DNA of 64,000 nucleotides, from the NCBI GenBank assembly GCA_026387915.1, contig JAPLKS010000017.1, forward strand, positions 1 to 64,000, read 5' to 3'. Both the position numbers and the translations under genes were made by a program. The DNA is from Gemmatimonadota bacterium. GTDB taxonomy: Bacteria; Gemmatimonadota; Gemmatimonadetes; Gemmatimonadales; Gemmatimonadaceae. A model generated the notes under the pieces. That model worked only from the letters and a program-made list of their open reading frames with translations, searched no databases and was not told where the DNA came from. Below, in pieces: positions 1-13,299 of the stretch. Position 1 is the stretch's first letter; each line of letters starts with the position of its first letter.

Positions 1-453
1 GACCATTGGGCATTCGACGGCTGCCCCGACAACGGCCCCACGCTTGCGGTGGATGGTAAGAAGCGCGCGCACGTGGTGTGGCCCACGCCGCCGGATGGAA
101 AAACGGAATCGCCGCTCGCGCTCTTTTATGCGATGAGCAAAGATGGACGCTCGTTTTCGCCGCGGGTGCGTGTGCCCTCCAAGGGCGCGGCGCACCACGC
201 GCAGTTGATCACGGTGGCCGATGGTTCGCTACTGCTCGCCTGGGACGAAATCGGAGCGGGCGGTCGCAAGATTCATTTGGCTCGCGCCAAAGCCGACGAT
301 GGCGGCAAGCCGTCGTTCGACGAACTCTCGGCGGGCAACGTGGGCCTCGGCAACTATCCCCAGCTGGCCGAAACGGCCGCCGGAGCGGTGATGGCGTGGT
401 CGATGACGGAGAGAGGGCGGAGCCTCATTGGGGTGGTGCGCGTCAGGCGGTAA
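1..453 (+). CDS. Sialidase-like (BNR/Asp-box) beta-propeller protein, C-terminal part
   Basis: The reading frame is already open at base 1 and ends at TAA 451-453, so only about 150 C-terminal residues are visible. The segment reads like the last blades of a sialidase or BNR-type beta-propeller: short beta-rich repeats, an Asp-box-like SKDGRSFS, and HVVWPT / LLLAWDE strands. No catalytic residues lie in the visible part, so enzyme activity cannot be judged. It is probably a secreted protein, but the N-terminus is outside the window. The family call is an inference from repeat style. Confidence 0.55.
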   Translation, partial: DHWAFDGCPDNGPTLAVDGKKRAHVVWPTPPDGKTESPLALFYAMSKDGRSFSPRVRVPSKGAAHHAQLITVADGSLLLAWDEIGAGGRKIHLARAKADDGGKPSFDELSAGNVGLGNYPQLAETAAGAVMAWSMTERGRSLIGVVRVRR

Positions 454-477
454 ATCGGCGTTGGGTGTATTGATGTG

Positions 478-517
478 ATGGGGCAGTGTATGTACAATTG
501 TACATATACTGCCCCAT
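478..517. promoter_or_regulatory. 40-bp palindromic operator/promoter of the brnT-brnA locus
   Basis: A 40-bp inverted repeat centred between 497 and 498 has 19 of 20 base pairs complementary; the only mismatch is 488/507. Its core is TGTACAATTGTACA. It ends on the brnT start codon (ATG 516-518) and contains a TATACT (505-510) that would serve as a -10 box for an almost leaderless transcript. BrnA-type ribbon-helix-helix antitoxins are known to repress their own promoters, so this is most simply the BrnA operator. The operator role is inferred from position and symmetry. Confidence 0.65.
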
Positions 518-735
518 GTCTTTTGAATGGGATCCGGCGAAAGCGGCGTCCAACTGGGAAAAACACGGCGTCAAATTCTCCGATGCGCTAGCGATCTTTG
601 ACGATCCTCGCGCGCTGACCATTCCCGACCCACACCCGGTGGAAGCGCGATTCGTCACCGCTGGGATGGATGTTTTCCGCGCGTCAGGCGGCCCGGCGGG
701 AGCGACTTTGGTACTTCATGGGAGCAGAGCAATGC
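516..735 (+). pseudogene. brnT: BrnT-family RNase toxin, internally deleted and frameshifted
   Basis: From ATG 516 the frame encodes a typical BrnT N-terminus (FEWDPAKAASNWEKHG, then FDDPRALTIPDP and RFVTAG). The expected central strands are missing. The family's C-terminal signature reappears in the +1 frame as FSARQAARRERLWY (about 673-714). The gene therefore looks like BrnT with roughly 20 residues deleted plus a frame change, which should destroy the RelE-like toxin fold. After the junction, frame 1 runs without a stop straight into brnA and could make a BrnT'-BrnA chimera of about 161 residues (516-1001). I treat the toxin as broken. Confidence 0.7.
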
Positions 736-1001
736 GTGCGGGATATGACTTTTCGAAGGGAGTGCGCGGCCCTGTTGTGCCGCCGCCGCCGGGAAAGACG
801 CGCATTACCATTCGGCTCGACACCGATATCCTCGACTGGTATCGCGATACGGTCGAGACGGCGGGTGGTGGCAACTATCAGACGATGATCAACGACGCCC
901 TGCGCCGCGAAATGGAACGCAAACGGGAGCCGCTCGAGAAAATCGTGCGCCGCGTGGTGCGTGAAGAGTTAGCGCGGTCCAAGCGGCCGAGAGGATCGTG
1001 A
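732..1001 (+). CDS. brnA: BrnA-family ribbon-helix-helix antitoxin
   Basis: Encodes 89 residues starting MRAGYDFSKGVRG, the usual BrnA N-terminus. The ribbon-helix-helix DNA-binding segment follows (TRITIRLDTDILDWYRDTVE, then GGGNYQTMINDALR). A GGAG at 721-724 precedes the ATG by 7 bases. BrnA binds and neutralises BrnT and represses the operon as a DNA-binding dimer. The reading frame continues upstream without a stop into the brnT remnant, so initiation at 516 giving a fused product is also possible. With its toxin damaged this looks like an orphan antitoxin or repressor. The C-terminal tail (REPLEKIVRRVVREELA) is longer than in minimal BrnA proteins. Confidence 0.75.
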   Translation: MRAGYDFSKGVRGPVVPPPPGKTRITIRLDTDILDWYRDTVETAGGGNYQTMINDALRREMERKREPLEKIVRRVVREELARSKRPRGS

Positions 1002-1091
1002 CAACGTCCGCCACTCCTACCTTCCGTTGCGGAGGCGGCTATACTTTATAAGTCGGCCAGCCACCCCCTCACTCACACCCCGAGTCCCCCG

Positions 1092-1469
1092 ATGCGCACC
1101 ATTGCCATCGCGCTCCTCTTCGCACTGTCCGCCGCCATCGCCCCTGCCGCCCACGCGCAGTCGATCGCCGGCGAATGGGACGCCTCCATCAACACCCCCG
1201 GCGGCGCCCGTCCATACAAAATCACCTTCGTCGTCAAAGGCGACTCCCTCTCCGGCGTGGTCAAACGCTCGGCGGGTGACGTGCCGCTCATCGGCATCAT
1301 CAAGGGCGACGCCGTGGCCTTCAACTACACCGTGGAATACAACGGCAACGGACTCACCCTCACCGTGCATGCCAAGATCGTGGGCGACGACATGACCGGA
1401 ACGGTCGACTTCGGCGGTCAAGCGGAAGATTCCTTCTCTGCCAAACGCGTGGCAAAAGCAAAACCGTAA
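1092..1469 (+). CDS. Small secreted protein of unknown function
   Basis: Encodes 125 residues. A signal peptide (MRTIAIALLFALSAAIAPAAHAQ) has a probable signal peptidase I site after AHA. The mature part is about 100 residues, beta-rich and polar (GEWDASINTPGGARPYKITFVV, MTGTVDFGG). This is compatible with a small periplasmic or extracellular beta-barrel of the kind found in many Gemmatimonadota proteins with a similar GEWDASINTPGG opening. No catalytic motif is seen. It is a monocistronic unit ending in a strong hairpin at 1489-1521. Confidence 0.6.
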   Translation: MRTIAIALLFALSAAIAPAAHAQSIAGEWDASINTPGGARPYKITFVVKGDSLSGVVKRSAGDVPLIGIIKGDAVAFNYTVEYNGNGLTLTVHAKIVGDDMTGTVDFGGQAEDSFSAKRVAKAKP

Positions 1470-1488
1470 GAGCAACAGGGGCAAATAC

Positions 1489-1521
1489 TGCGGGGGGCCA
1501 CGTGGATCGTGGCCCCCCGCA
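1489..1521. terminator. Bidirectional hairpin between the secreted protein gene and argG
   Basis: A perfect 14-bp stem (1489-1502 with 1508-1521, G+C-rich) and a 5-base loop lie between two convergent genes, 20 bases after one stop and 25 bases after the other. It is followed by ATTTG on the plus strand, so the U tract is short; the placement still argues for a shared terminator. Confidence 0.75.
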
Positions 1522-1545
1522 TTTGTTCATCACCGGCCGCCGAAC

Positions 1546-6447
<4,902 letters not shown>

Positions 6448-6454
6448 TAACAAA

Positions 6455-6484
6455 CCCTCTGCCGGACCCTGGGCCGGCGGAGGG
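6455..6484 (+). terminator. Hairpin after the propeller/amidohydrolase gene
   Basis: An 11-bp stem (6455-6465 with 6474-6484, one G-T wobble) with an 8-base loop lies 8 bases after the stop codon. It has no U run, and the next gene starts 38 bases later on the same strand, so it may attenuate rather than fully terminate. Confidence 0.5.
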
Positions 6485-6521
6485 ACCCGAGTAGCACACC
6501 ACTGATATGAGGCAGCCCCCC

Positions 6522-7400
6522 ATGCGCGCGACCCGTTTACTCGCTTTTGCCGTAATGATGATTGCCACCTCGCGCATGGGTGGAGCACAACAGCTGGATG
6601 CACAGGCCACGTGGGATTCGGTAGGCAAAGTGCTACAGACCGCGCCCACGCGTGCCGATGGTTACATCCGCTACAACTTTCCTCGCCGTGACCTGACGCT
6701 GAAGGTGCGTGATGTGACGGTGTCGCCCGCGCTAGCGCTGGGCACCTGGCTCGGATTCGCAGGTACGCCGGCCGCAACGACCGTGATGGGCGATCTCGTA
6801 CTTCCGGGCGACGAAATGACGGCGACGCTCGCCGAGTTGAGCGCGCAGGGAATCGCGGTCACCGCGATTCACAATCACGTAGTGGGCGAGCCGCAAATCG
6901 CCTATGTGCACGTCGAGGCCATGGGCTCCGCACTCGCCTTAGCCGTGAAGTTCGACAAAGTGCTCGCCAAGACACACACGCCGCGGCCGGTTACCGCGGC
7001 CGCGCCAGCTCCCGTCACTATCGACAGCGGCCTCGTCTTTCGCACACTCGGCGTACCGGGCCGCGCGACTGGCGCCATTGTGCAAATCTCTGTCGTGATT
7101 CCAAAGGTGCCGGTGACCATGCACGGCATGACGGTCGTGCCCGCTCAAGGCTACGGCACGCCGATCAATGTTCAGATGGTCGATGCCGCGCGGTACGTGG
7201 CAACGGGCGATTTCTCCGTGCTGGAGGACCGCGTGCAGCCCGTGATTTCTGCGCTCGCGAAAAACGGCATCACCGCGACGGCCGTGCATTCGCACATGAT
7301 TGGCGAGACGCCCAAGATCTACTACATCCACTTTTGGGCTGATGGCGCGCCGACTGCGGTACTGAGCGGCCTGCGGGCTGCGCTCGACGCCGCGCGCTAA
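6522..7400 (+). CDS. Secreted protein with two tandem DUF1259 (LppY/LpqO-type) domains
   Basis: Encodes 292 residues with a signal peptide ending near GGAQQ. Two similar halves follow. The first (about 30-150) contains MGDLVLPGDEMTATLAEL and GIAVTAIHNHVVGEPQIAYVHVEA. The second (about 165-290) contains TGDFSVLEDRVQPVISALAKNG and TATAVHSHMIGETPKIYYIHFW. The repeated TAxHxHxxGExPxIxYxHxxA block identifies the DUF1259 family (mycobacterial LppY/LpqO). Biochemical function is unknown; the conserved histidines suggest metal or ligand binding. I chose ATG 6522 because GAGG lies upstream at suitable spacing; ATG 6507 in the same frame is the alternative. A hairpin follows the stop. Confidence 0.75.
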   Translation: MRATRLLAFAVMMIATSRMGGAQQLDAQATWDSVGKVLQTAPTRADGYIRYNFPRRDLTLKVRDVTVSPALALGTWLGFAGTPAATTVMGDLVLPGDEMTATLAELSAQGIAVTAIHNHVVGEPQIAYVHVEAMGSALALAVKFDKVLAKTHTPRPVTAAAPAPVTIDSGLVFRTLGVPGRATGAIVQISVVIPKVPVTMHGMTVVPAQGYGTPINVQMVDAARYVATGDFSVLEDRVQPVISALAKNGITATAVHSHMIGETPKIYYIHFWADGAPTAVLSGLRAALDAAR

Positions 7401-7414
7401 CAGGAGTTGTACAA

Positions 7415-7445
7415 CCAGTGGAACCGCGACTCGCGGTTCCACTGG
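7415..7445. terminator. Strong hairpin between convergent genes
   Basis: A perfect 14-bp inverted repeat (7415-7428 and 7432-7445) with a 3-base loop lies between the DUF1259 gene and the convergent DinB-like gene. It probably terminates both transcripts. Confidence 0.75.
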
Positions 7446-7449
7446 CCAG

Positions 7450-7944
7450 CTACTTGGCGGCGCCGGCGCGAATCGCTTTCTTCACCAGCGCAATCTGCCC
7501 AAAGTGATACACGTCGTGCTCCACGAGCCCAGCCGCCGTTTCTGCTCGCGTGCGTGGCGTGGAACCAGCAGGCGCACCGGCCACCAGGCCGTAGAGATCT
7601 TCCTCGTGCGCCTTCTCAATAGCGTCCAGCACATGCTGGCGCGCTTTACCGAGTTCGTCGAGCGTCACTTTCCAAGCGGCGTCGTCTGTCGCTGACGGCA
7701 CCGCGGGCCAGTTGCCGCGCACCGGATCGTGCGCGGGCTCTCCCTCAACACGGCGCGCACACTCTTCGGTCCACGCCGTCAGGTGCAGTACGAACTCCCA
7801 AATGCTCTGCACCCCGGCAATGGGATGCTGCGCCGCTTCGGCCGCCGTGACACCTTCGAGAATCTTGCGTCCTGAGTTGCCATACCACGGATCGCCCACC
7901 CACACGGTGACGAGATGGTCACGCAGCGTCGTACGTAGACTCAT
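7450..7944 (-). CDS. DinB/YfiT-like putative metal-dependent four-helix protein
   Basis: Encodes 164 residues, a typical length for the DinB-like superfamily of four-helix bundles that bind a metal through three histidines. Visible ligand candidates are the H of EFVLHLTAW and the H-x3-H pair in EHDVYHFGQIALVKKA near the C-terminus. The ATG at 7944 is preceded by AGGGAG at good spacing; the frame extends further upstream but without a ribosome site. Members act as thiol-dependent transferases or have unknown roles, so substrate and pathway cannot be named here. Confidence 0.75.
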   Translation of the reverse strand: MSLRTTLRDHLVTVWVGDPWYGNSGRKILEGVTAAEAAQHPIAGVQSIWEFVLHLTAWTEECARRVEGEPAHDPVRGNWPAVPSATDDAAWKVTLDELGKARQHVLDAIEKAHEEDLYGLVAGAPAGSTPRTRAETAAGLVEHDVYHFGQIALVKKAIRAGAAK

Positions 7945-7981
7945 CGTGCGCTCCCTGTGAAATCGTCGACTGCTCTTCCGT

Positions 7982-9160
7982 TCACGCGGCGAACACTTCA
8001 AAGATGCCAGCAGCACCCATACCGCCACCGACGCACATCGTCACCATCCCGAGTCCGCCACCGCGGCGGCCGAGTTCGTGCACCAGTTGCGTGGACAGCT
8101 TGGCGCCCGTCGCACCGAGCGGATGGCCAAGGGCAATCGCCCCACCATTCACGTTCACGAGTTCAGGGTTCATGCCGAGGTCGTTCATTACGGCGAGTCC
8201 CTGTGCAGCAAAGGCCTCGTTGAGTTCGATCATCTTAATATCGCCAAGTGTGAGACCGGCGCGCGAGAGCGCCTTCGGCACGGCCTTCACAGGGCCGATG
8301 CCCATCACGTCGGGTTCAACACCAGCCGTGGCGAACGTCACGAACCGTGCCAACGGCTTGAGGCCAAGTGCCTTGGCGCGTTCGGCGCTCATCAACACCA
8401 ATGCCGCAGCGCCGTCGCTCAACGGGCTCGAGTTACCAGCCGTCACGCTGCCACCTGGCTTGAACGCGGGCGGCAACTTGGCCAGCGATTCCGCGGTGGT
8501 GCCGGCGCGCGGGAGTTCGTCGGTCGCGACGCTCACGATCTTCTCCGATTTCTTGGAACCCTTCCACGAGGTGACCGGCACATTCACCGACACGATTTCC
8601 GATGTGAACTTACCAGCAGCAATCGCGGCGGCGGCCTTCGTCTGGCTACCCGCCGCGAAAGCATCCTGCATCTCACGCGTAATGCCCCACCGCTTGGCCA
8701 CACGCTCGGCGGTAAACCCCATGCCGATGCTGGCTTCAGTGAGTTCGGGATGCAAGCGCGTGTGATAGCCGCTCATCGGCACTTGGCTCATCATCTCCAC
8801 GCCACCGGCCACGATGACGTCATTCATTCCAGAGGCAATAGCCTGCGCGGCCATCGCGATGGTCTGCAGGCCAGAAGAACAAAAGCGATTGACGGTGGCC
8901 GCACTGACTTCCACCGGAAAGCCCGCACGAATCACAGCGAGACGCGCGACGTTGAGTCCCTGCGACGACTCAGGCATCGCGCAGCCCCAGAGCACGTCGT
9001 CAATAACGGCGGGGTCCAGCTTAATCTTGTCCACCACGCCCCGGAGAACGGTGGCGGACAGATCGATAGGGTGACAGTTCGCAAGCGCGCCGTCTTTCTT
9101 ACCGCGGCCGACGGCCGTGCGAACGGCACTGACGATGACAACTTCTTTCAATTGAGTCAT
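7982..9160 (-). CDS. fadA: Acetyl-CoA C-acyltransferase (thiolase)
   Basis: Encodes 392 residues, full length for a thiolase. The nucleophilic cysteine is C94 in NRFCSSGLQT; the second active-site block GHPLGATGAK and the C-terminal CVGGGMGAAGIFE carry the catalytic His and Cys. It cleaves 3-ketoacyl-CoA to acyl-CoA plus acetyl-CoA in beta-oxidation (or the reverse). It lies 78 bases downstream of, and co-directional with, the FadN-like dehydrogenase/hydratase, as in fadNA-type operons, so fatty-acid degradation is the likely role. The start MTQLKEVVIVSA matches the family; no strong Shine-Dalgarno is visible. Confidence 0.9.
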   Translation of the reverse strand: MTQLKEVVIVSAVRTAVGRGKKDGALANCHPIDLSATVLRGVVDKIKLDPAVIDDVLWGCAMPESSQGLNVARLAVIRAGFPVEVSAATVNRFCSSGLQTIAMAAQAIASGMNDVIVAGGVEMMSQVPMSGYHTRLHPELTEASIGMGFTAERVAKRWGITREMQDAFAAGSQTKAAAAIAAGKFTSEIVSVNVPVTSWKGSKKSEKIVSVATDELPRAGTTAESLAKLPPAFKPGGSVTAGNSSPLSDGAAALVLMSAERAKALGLKPLARFVTFATAGVEPDVMGIGPVKAVPKALSRAGLTLGDIKMIELNEAFAAQGLAVMNDLGMNPELVNVNGGAIALGHPLGATGAKLSTQLVHELGRRGGGLGMVTMCVGGGMGAAGIFEVFAA

Positions 9161-9238
9161 GGTGTGAAAACCAAGTAGGCAGTTGACGGTTAACCGTGAC
9201 CCGTGATCCGTAAACAACGGATGCACGGATCAAGGGCA

Positions 9239-11563
9239 TCAGTTGCGGAGCGGCTTGCCGGTCTCGAGCATGTGCTTGATGCGCGCCTGCGTCTCGGCGG
9301 TGCCGAGGAGCGAGAGCGTCGCTTCGCGCTCGAGATCGATCAGATCCTGTTCGGTGACGTCGCGCGGGGCGCCATCACCGCCGGCGAGCACATAGGCCAC
9401 CCAATGCCCAATGCGCACGTCGTGTTCGCTGGCCTGACCGGCTTCCTTGAACGACCAGAGCGCATAGTCAAGATTGCCGAGCGTTTCTTTGCCGCCTACT
9501 CGAATGGTCTTCATCGCCGGCGCCACATAGTCGGGTGCTAAGTCCAGCACGCGCATCTTGGCGTCGGTGATGAGGGTGTCACGGTTGAACGAAATACGAT
9601 CGGCCATCGGACGCAGGAAACCCATCTTCCGAGCTTCACTGGCACTTGAACTGGTCGCGGCAAGCGCGATCAGCTTGAACGCACGCTTGGCCGCCTCAAA
9701 TGGATCAGCCTCTTCGTACGGCTTGAGCGCCTCGGTAAAGCGGAAAATCAGTTCCTTGGTGCCGCAACCGCTCGGAATGATGCCGACGCCGACTTCCACC
9801 AATCCCATATACAACTCGGCGTGCGCCTGCACGCGGTCGCAGTGGAGCGAGAACTCCACGCCGCCACCGAGCGTGAGTCCGAACGGCGCGCTCACCACGG
9901 GGAAGGGTGCGCGACGCACGCTCATCACGGAATCCTGGAACGCCTTCACGCTTGCTTCAATGGCTTTCCAGTCGCCGCTCGCCGCCGCACCAGCCGCTGC
10001 GCCGAGGTTGGCGCCGGCGCTGAAGGTACGCGGGTCGTCATTGCCCAGCACGAGGCCCACATACTTGCCGGTGTTGACGCGATCGATGGTGCGTGCCACC
10101 ATGTCGAGCACGCCAGCACCGAGGGTATTCATCTTGCCGCAGAATTCGAGGCAGAGCACACCGTCGCCGAGATCGCGTACGCGCGCTTCTTTGTTGGAAT
10201 CGATAATCGTCGTGTGCGCGAGTACCAACTGCCCAGGAATGGCAGGCACGCCGGTACGCTTGCCATTCGGTGCATTCTTTTCGATAGCGGGAATGGTGAC
10301 CGCAGTCCCTTCGCCGTCGTAGAACTTGGCGCCGGTCGCCTTGAGGAGCGCGGGCTCATCCTTGCCTGCGGCCTTGAACTGCGCGCGCAGCCAATCGAGT
10401 CCGAGCGCATCCATCACTTGGAACGGTCCGATTTCCCATCCGTAGCCCCAGACGAGCGCGCGATCAACTGCGACAATGTCGTAGGCGAGCGTCGGCGTGA
10501 GCGTGAGGCAATAGTGACACTGCTCAATCAGGATGTCGCGCAGGAAATCGCCGTGCTTGCCCGGAAGATCCTTGGCCTTATTGATGCGCGCTGCGGCCGG
10601 AAGCTTTTGCAGCGCGTCCAACTCCGGCGAAGAGAAACGCCCCTGGTTCTCGTACTCGAGTGTTTTCCAGTTGAGCGTGAGAATGTCTTTGCCTTTCTTG
10701 TTGTAGAAGCCGGCCTTGGTTTTGTCGCCGAGGCGGCCGCTCTTGACGAGATCGTGAATCCACGGCGCGAGCGACAAATCTTCGCCCGTAGTGTCGCTCA
10801 ACCCTTTGGTGACATGCACGAGCACGTCGATGCCCGAGAGATCGCCGGTGCGGAAGGTCGCGGTTTTGGCGCGAGCAATCAGCGAGCCGGTGAGCGTGTC
10901 CACCTCGCTGATCGTGAGATCGTGCTTCATCATCGCGCGACCCGCCACGACCATGCCATGCACGCCGAGTCGGTTGGCCACAAAACCCGGCACATCCTTG
11001 GCAATGACAATGCCTTTGCCGAGGATGCGTTCTTGGAAGTGACGCACCGCGTCGAGCACCTCCGGCGCCGTGTCGGGCGTCGGGATGATTTCAAGCAGGT
11101 GCATGTAGCGCGGGGGATTGAAGTAGTGCGTGCCGCAGAACTGGCGGCGGAATTTGTCGCTGCGTCCTTCGAGCAGCACGGACATCGGAATGCCCGAGGT
11201 GTTCGACGTGACGATCGCGTTCGGCGCGATCTGTTCGATGCGCGCGAACAATTCCTGTTTCGGCTTGGGTTGCTCGATGATGACTTCCACAATCCAGTCG
11301 CAATCGGCGAGCAGCTGCAGATGGTCGACCGTGTTGCCGGTCTGCACGAGCGCGGCGCGGTCCGTGTCCATGAACGCGGCCGGCTTGTTCTTGATCGCTT
11401 TTTGCAGGCCGCCTTTGGCGGGTGCGGAGCGATCCGGGGAGGAGGGGTCGTCCGAGCCCGGAATATCGAGCAGGACAACGGGGAATCCGGCGGAGGCACA
11501 GAGCGCGGCGATGCCGTGTCCCATCACGCCGGCGCCGACTACACCGACTTTGGTGATTCGCAT
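9239..11563 (-). CDS. fadN: 3-hydroxyacyl-CoA dehydrogenase / enoyl-CoA hydratase (FadN-like)
   Basis: Encodes 774 residues with the FadN order: an N-terminal NAD-binding 3-hydroxyacyl-CoA dehydrogenase (VGVVGAGVMGHGIAALCA, then VTSNTSGIPMS, GTHYFNPPRYMHLLEIIP, KDVPGFVANRLG) followed by a C-terminal crotonase-fold hydratase (LCLEFCGKMNTLG, FSAGANLG, GGGVEFSLHCD, GVGIIPSGCGTKEL). It would hydrate enoyl-CoA and oxidise the hydroxyacyl-CoA before the thiolase encoded next. The ATG at 11563 has GAGGAT upstream at about 5 bases, so this start is preferred over the longer frame to 11608. The reversed domain order relative to E. coli FadB is the reason for the FadN name. Confidence 0.88.
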   Translation of the reverse strand: MRITKVGVVGAGVMGHGIAALCASAGFPVVLLDIPGSDDPSSPDRSAPAKGGLQKAIKNKPAAFMDTDRAALVQTGNTVDHLQLLADCDWIVEVIIEQPKPKQELFARIEQIAPNAIVTSNTSGIPMSVLLEGRSDKFRRQFCGTHYFNPPRYMHLLEIIPTPDTAPEVLDAVRHFQERILGKGIVIAKDVPGFVANRLGVHGMVVAGRAMMKHDLTISEVDTLTGSLIARAKTATFRTGDLSGIDVLVHVTKGLSDTTGEDLSLAPWIHDLVKSGRLGDKTKAGFYNKKGKDILTLNWKTLEYENQGRFSSPELDALQKLPAAARINKAKDLPGKHGDFLRDILIEQCHYCLTLTPTLAYDIVAVDRALVWGYGWEIGPFQVMDALGLDWLRAQFKAAGKDEPALLKATGAKFYDGEGTAVTIPAIEKNAPNGKRTGVPAIPGQLVLAHTTIIDSNKEARVRDLGDGVLCLEFCGKMNTLGAGVLDMVARTIDRVNTGKYVGLVLGNDDPRTFSAGANLGAAAGAAASGDWKAIEASVKAFQDSVMSVRRAPFPVVSAPFGLTLGGGVEFSLHCDRVQAHAELYMGLVEVGVGIIPSGCGTKELIFRFTEALKPYEEADPFEAAKRAFKLIALAATSSSASEARKMGFLRPMADRISFNRDTLITDAKMRVLDLAPDYVAPAMKTIRVGGKETLGNLDYALWSFKEAGQASEHDVRIGHWVAYVLAGGDGAPRDVTEQDLIDLEREATLSLLGTAETQARIKHMLETGKPLRN

Positions 11564-11602
11564 CAGAATCCTCGAACGTGAGGCAGAAAAGTGAGACGCG
11601 GG

Positions 11603-11631
11603 TTGCAAAGCTCGCCGCGCTTCCTTTTAAT
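11603..11631 (+). promoter_or_regulatory. Candidate sigma70-type promoter for the acyl-CoA ligase
   Basis: TTGCAA (11603-11608) and TTTAAT (11626-11631) are separated by 17 bases in the 167-base gap between the divergent fadN and ligase genes. The leader to ATG 11731 would be about 90 bases. This is a consensus match by eye only. Confidence 0.35.
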
Positions 11632-11730
11632 GTAGCGTCAGCCAGTCGGTTCGGCTGTCGTCCCGGATTGCCGAGCGGCCGCGAAAGAGCTATTACCCAC
11701 GCTGCCCCCCTCACCACAGGGTTTTGACCG

Positions 11731-13299
11731 ATGATTTTCCGCAGCCGCTTTCCGGACGCCGTCATCCCCGACGTTGCGCTCACTGACTACGTCTTTGCCC
11801 GGGTGGACGAATTTCGGGATTACGCCGCTCTTATTGATGGCCCCACCGGCCGGCGCGTCACCTTCGGGGAGCTCCAGACACTCATTCGGCGGGTGATGGG
11901 GGGGCTGGCCGCCCGTGGGTTCAAGCCGGGCGACGCCCTTTGCATCTTCAGCCCCAATATCCCCGAGTACGCGGCGGTGTTCTTCGGCGTGGCCTCGATG
12001 GGCGGGATGAACACCACGGCTAACCCGATGTATGGCGCCGAGGAACTGGCCAAGCAGTTGCGCGACTCCGGTGCCCGCCTGATTGTGACGATCCCGGCCC
12101 TCGCCGAGCGTACGCTGCAGGCTGCGGCGCTGGTCGGGGGAGCGGAAGTCATCGTTTTTGGTGAGGCCCCTGGCTGCACCACTTTCGCCTCATTTGTGGA
12201 CAACGATGGGACGGCCACAGCGCCGCCGATCGATCCAGCCAACGATATTGTCGCGCTCCCGTACTCCAGCGGCACGACCGGCTTGCCCAAAGGGGTAATG
12301 CTCACGCATCGCAACCTCGTGGCGAACGTCGCACAGTGCGATTTCATCGACATTTCGAACCCCGGCGACCACACGATGGGGATCTTGCCGTTTTTTCATA
12401 TCTACGGCATGGTCGTCATCCTCTGCGCTGTACTGCGTCGCGGCGCCACCGTGGTCACGCTGCCGCAGTTCGATCTCGAGACCTACCTGCGGCTCTCGCA
12501 GGAATACAAAGTGGTGTCGGCGTATCTCGTGCCGCCCATCGCGTTGGCGTTGGCCAAACATCCGATGGTGGACAAATACGATCTCTCGTCGCTCAAGATG
12601 ATTAACTCGGGCGCGGCTCCGCTGAGCGGCGAACTCGAGAAAGCCATTGACGACCGACTTGGTGTGTTTGCCAAGCAGGGCTACGGTATGACGGAGACGA
12701 GCCCGGTCACGCACTTCACGCCGTTCGATCGCTCGCAGTACAAGCCCGGTTCGTGTGGATTGGTGGTGCCCAACACCGAGTGTCGGATTATGGATCTCGA
12801 AAATGGGCGCGAACTGGGCCCCAATGAACGCGGTGAACTGTACATCCGCGGTCCGCAGGTGATGAAAGGCTATCTAAATCAGACCGAAGCTACGGCGGCG
12901 GCAATCGATGCCGAAGGCTGGCTCCGGACGGGCGACGTCGCCTACGCCGACGATGATGGCTTCTTCTATATCGTGGACCGCCTCAAGGAATTCATTAAGT
13001 ACAAAGGCTATCAGGTGGCGCCCGCCGAACTCGAGGCGGTGTTGCTCACGCATCCGAAGGTGGCGGACGCCGCGGTGATTCCGCTGGCGGACGAAGAGGC
13101 TGGCGAAGTACCGAAGGCATTCGTGGTGCTGCGTGAGCCGTGCGAAGCAGCGGAGATCATGGCGTTCGTCGCCGGCGTGGTGGCGCCGTACAAGAAAGTG
13201 CGCGTGGTGGAATTCGTAGACAAGATTCCCAAGTCGGCATCGGGCAAGATTCTCCGTCGCGAACTCATTGCCAAAGAGCGGGCCAAGGCTGAGGGGTGA
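11731..13299 (+). CDS. Acyl-CoA ligase, 4-coumarate:CoA ligase-like AMP-binding enzyme
   Basis: Encodes 522 residues of the ANL superfamily. Visible motifs are the P-loop YSSGTTGLPKGVMLTH (about 172-187), YGMTETSP, WLRTGDVAYADDDGFFYIVDRLKEFIKYKGYQVAPAELE, and the catalytic lysine region PKSASGKILRREL. It activates a carboxylic acid to an acyl-adenylate and transfers it to CoA. Overall similarity of the motifs is to 4-coumarate/long-chain fatty acid CoA ligases. Because it lies divergent from the fadN-thiolase operon, the simplest role is feeding acyl-CoA into beta-oxidation; the exact acid is not predictable. Its stop overlaps the GTG of the following methyltransferase by 4 bases. Confidence 0.88.
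   Translation: MIFRSRFPDAVIPDVALTDYVFARVDEFRDYAALIDGPTGRRVTFGELQTLIRRVMGGLAARGFKPGDALCIFSPNIPEYAAVFFGVASMGGMNTTANPMYGAEELAKQLRDSGARLIVTIPALAERTLQAAALVGGAEVIVFGEAPGCTTFASFVDNDGTATAPPIDPANDIVALPYSSGTTGLPKGVMLTHRNLVANVAQCDFIDISNPGDHTMGILPFFHIYGMVVILCAVLRRGATVVTLPQFDLETYLRLSQEYKVVSAYLVPPIALALAKHPMVDKYDLSSLKMINSGAAPLSGELEKAIDDRLGVFAKQGYGMTETSPVTHFTPFDRSQYKPGSCGLVVPNTECRIMDLENGRELGPNERGELYIRGPQVMKGYLNQTEATAAAIDAEGWLRTGDVAYADDDGFFYIVDRLKEFIKYKGYQVAPAELEAVLLTHPKVADAAVIPLADEEAGEVPKAFVVLREPCEAAEIMAFVAGVVAPYKKVRVVEFVDKIPKSASGKILRRELIAKERAKAEG

Noticed and set aside
9161-9238. Hairpin between fadN and the thiolase as a terminator
   Set aside because: GATCCGT/ACGGATC and GGTTAACC dyads exist, but the genes are co-directional with a short gap and there is no U tract; more likely a processing or attenuation structure at most.
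9821-11581. Long plus-strand ORF (586 codons) opposite fadN
   Set aside because: It is antisense to a clear FadN coding sequence, has atypical His/Arg/Glu-rich composition and no recognisable domain; a shadow of high-G+C codon bias.
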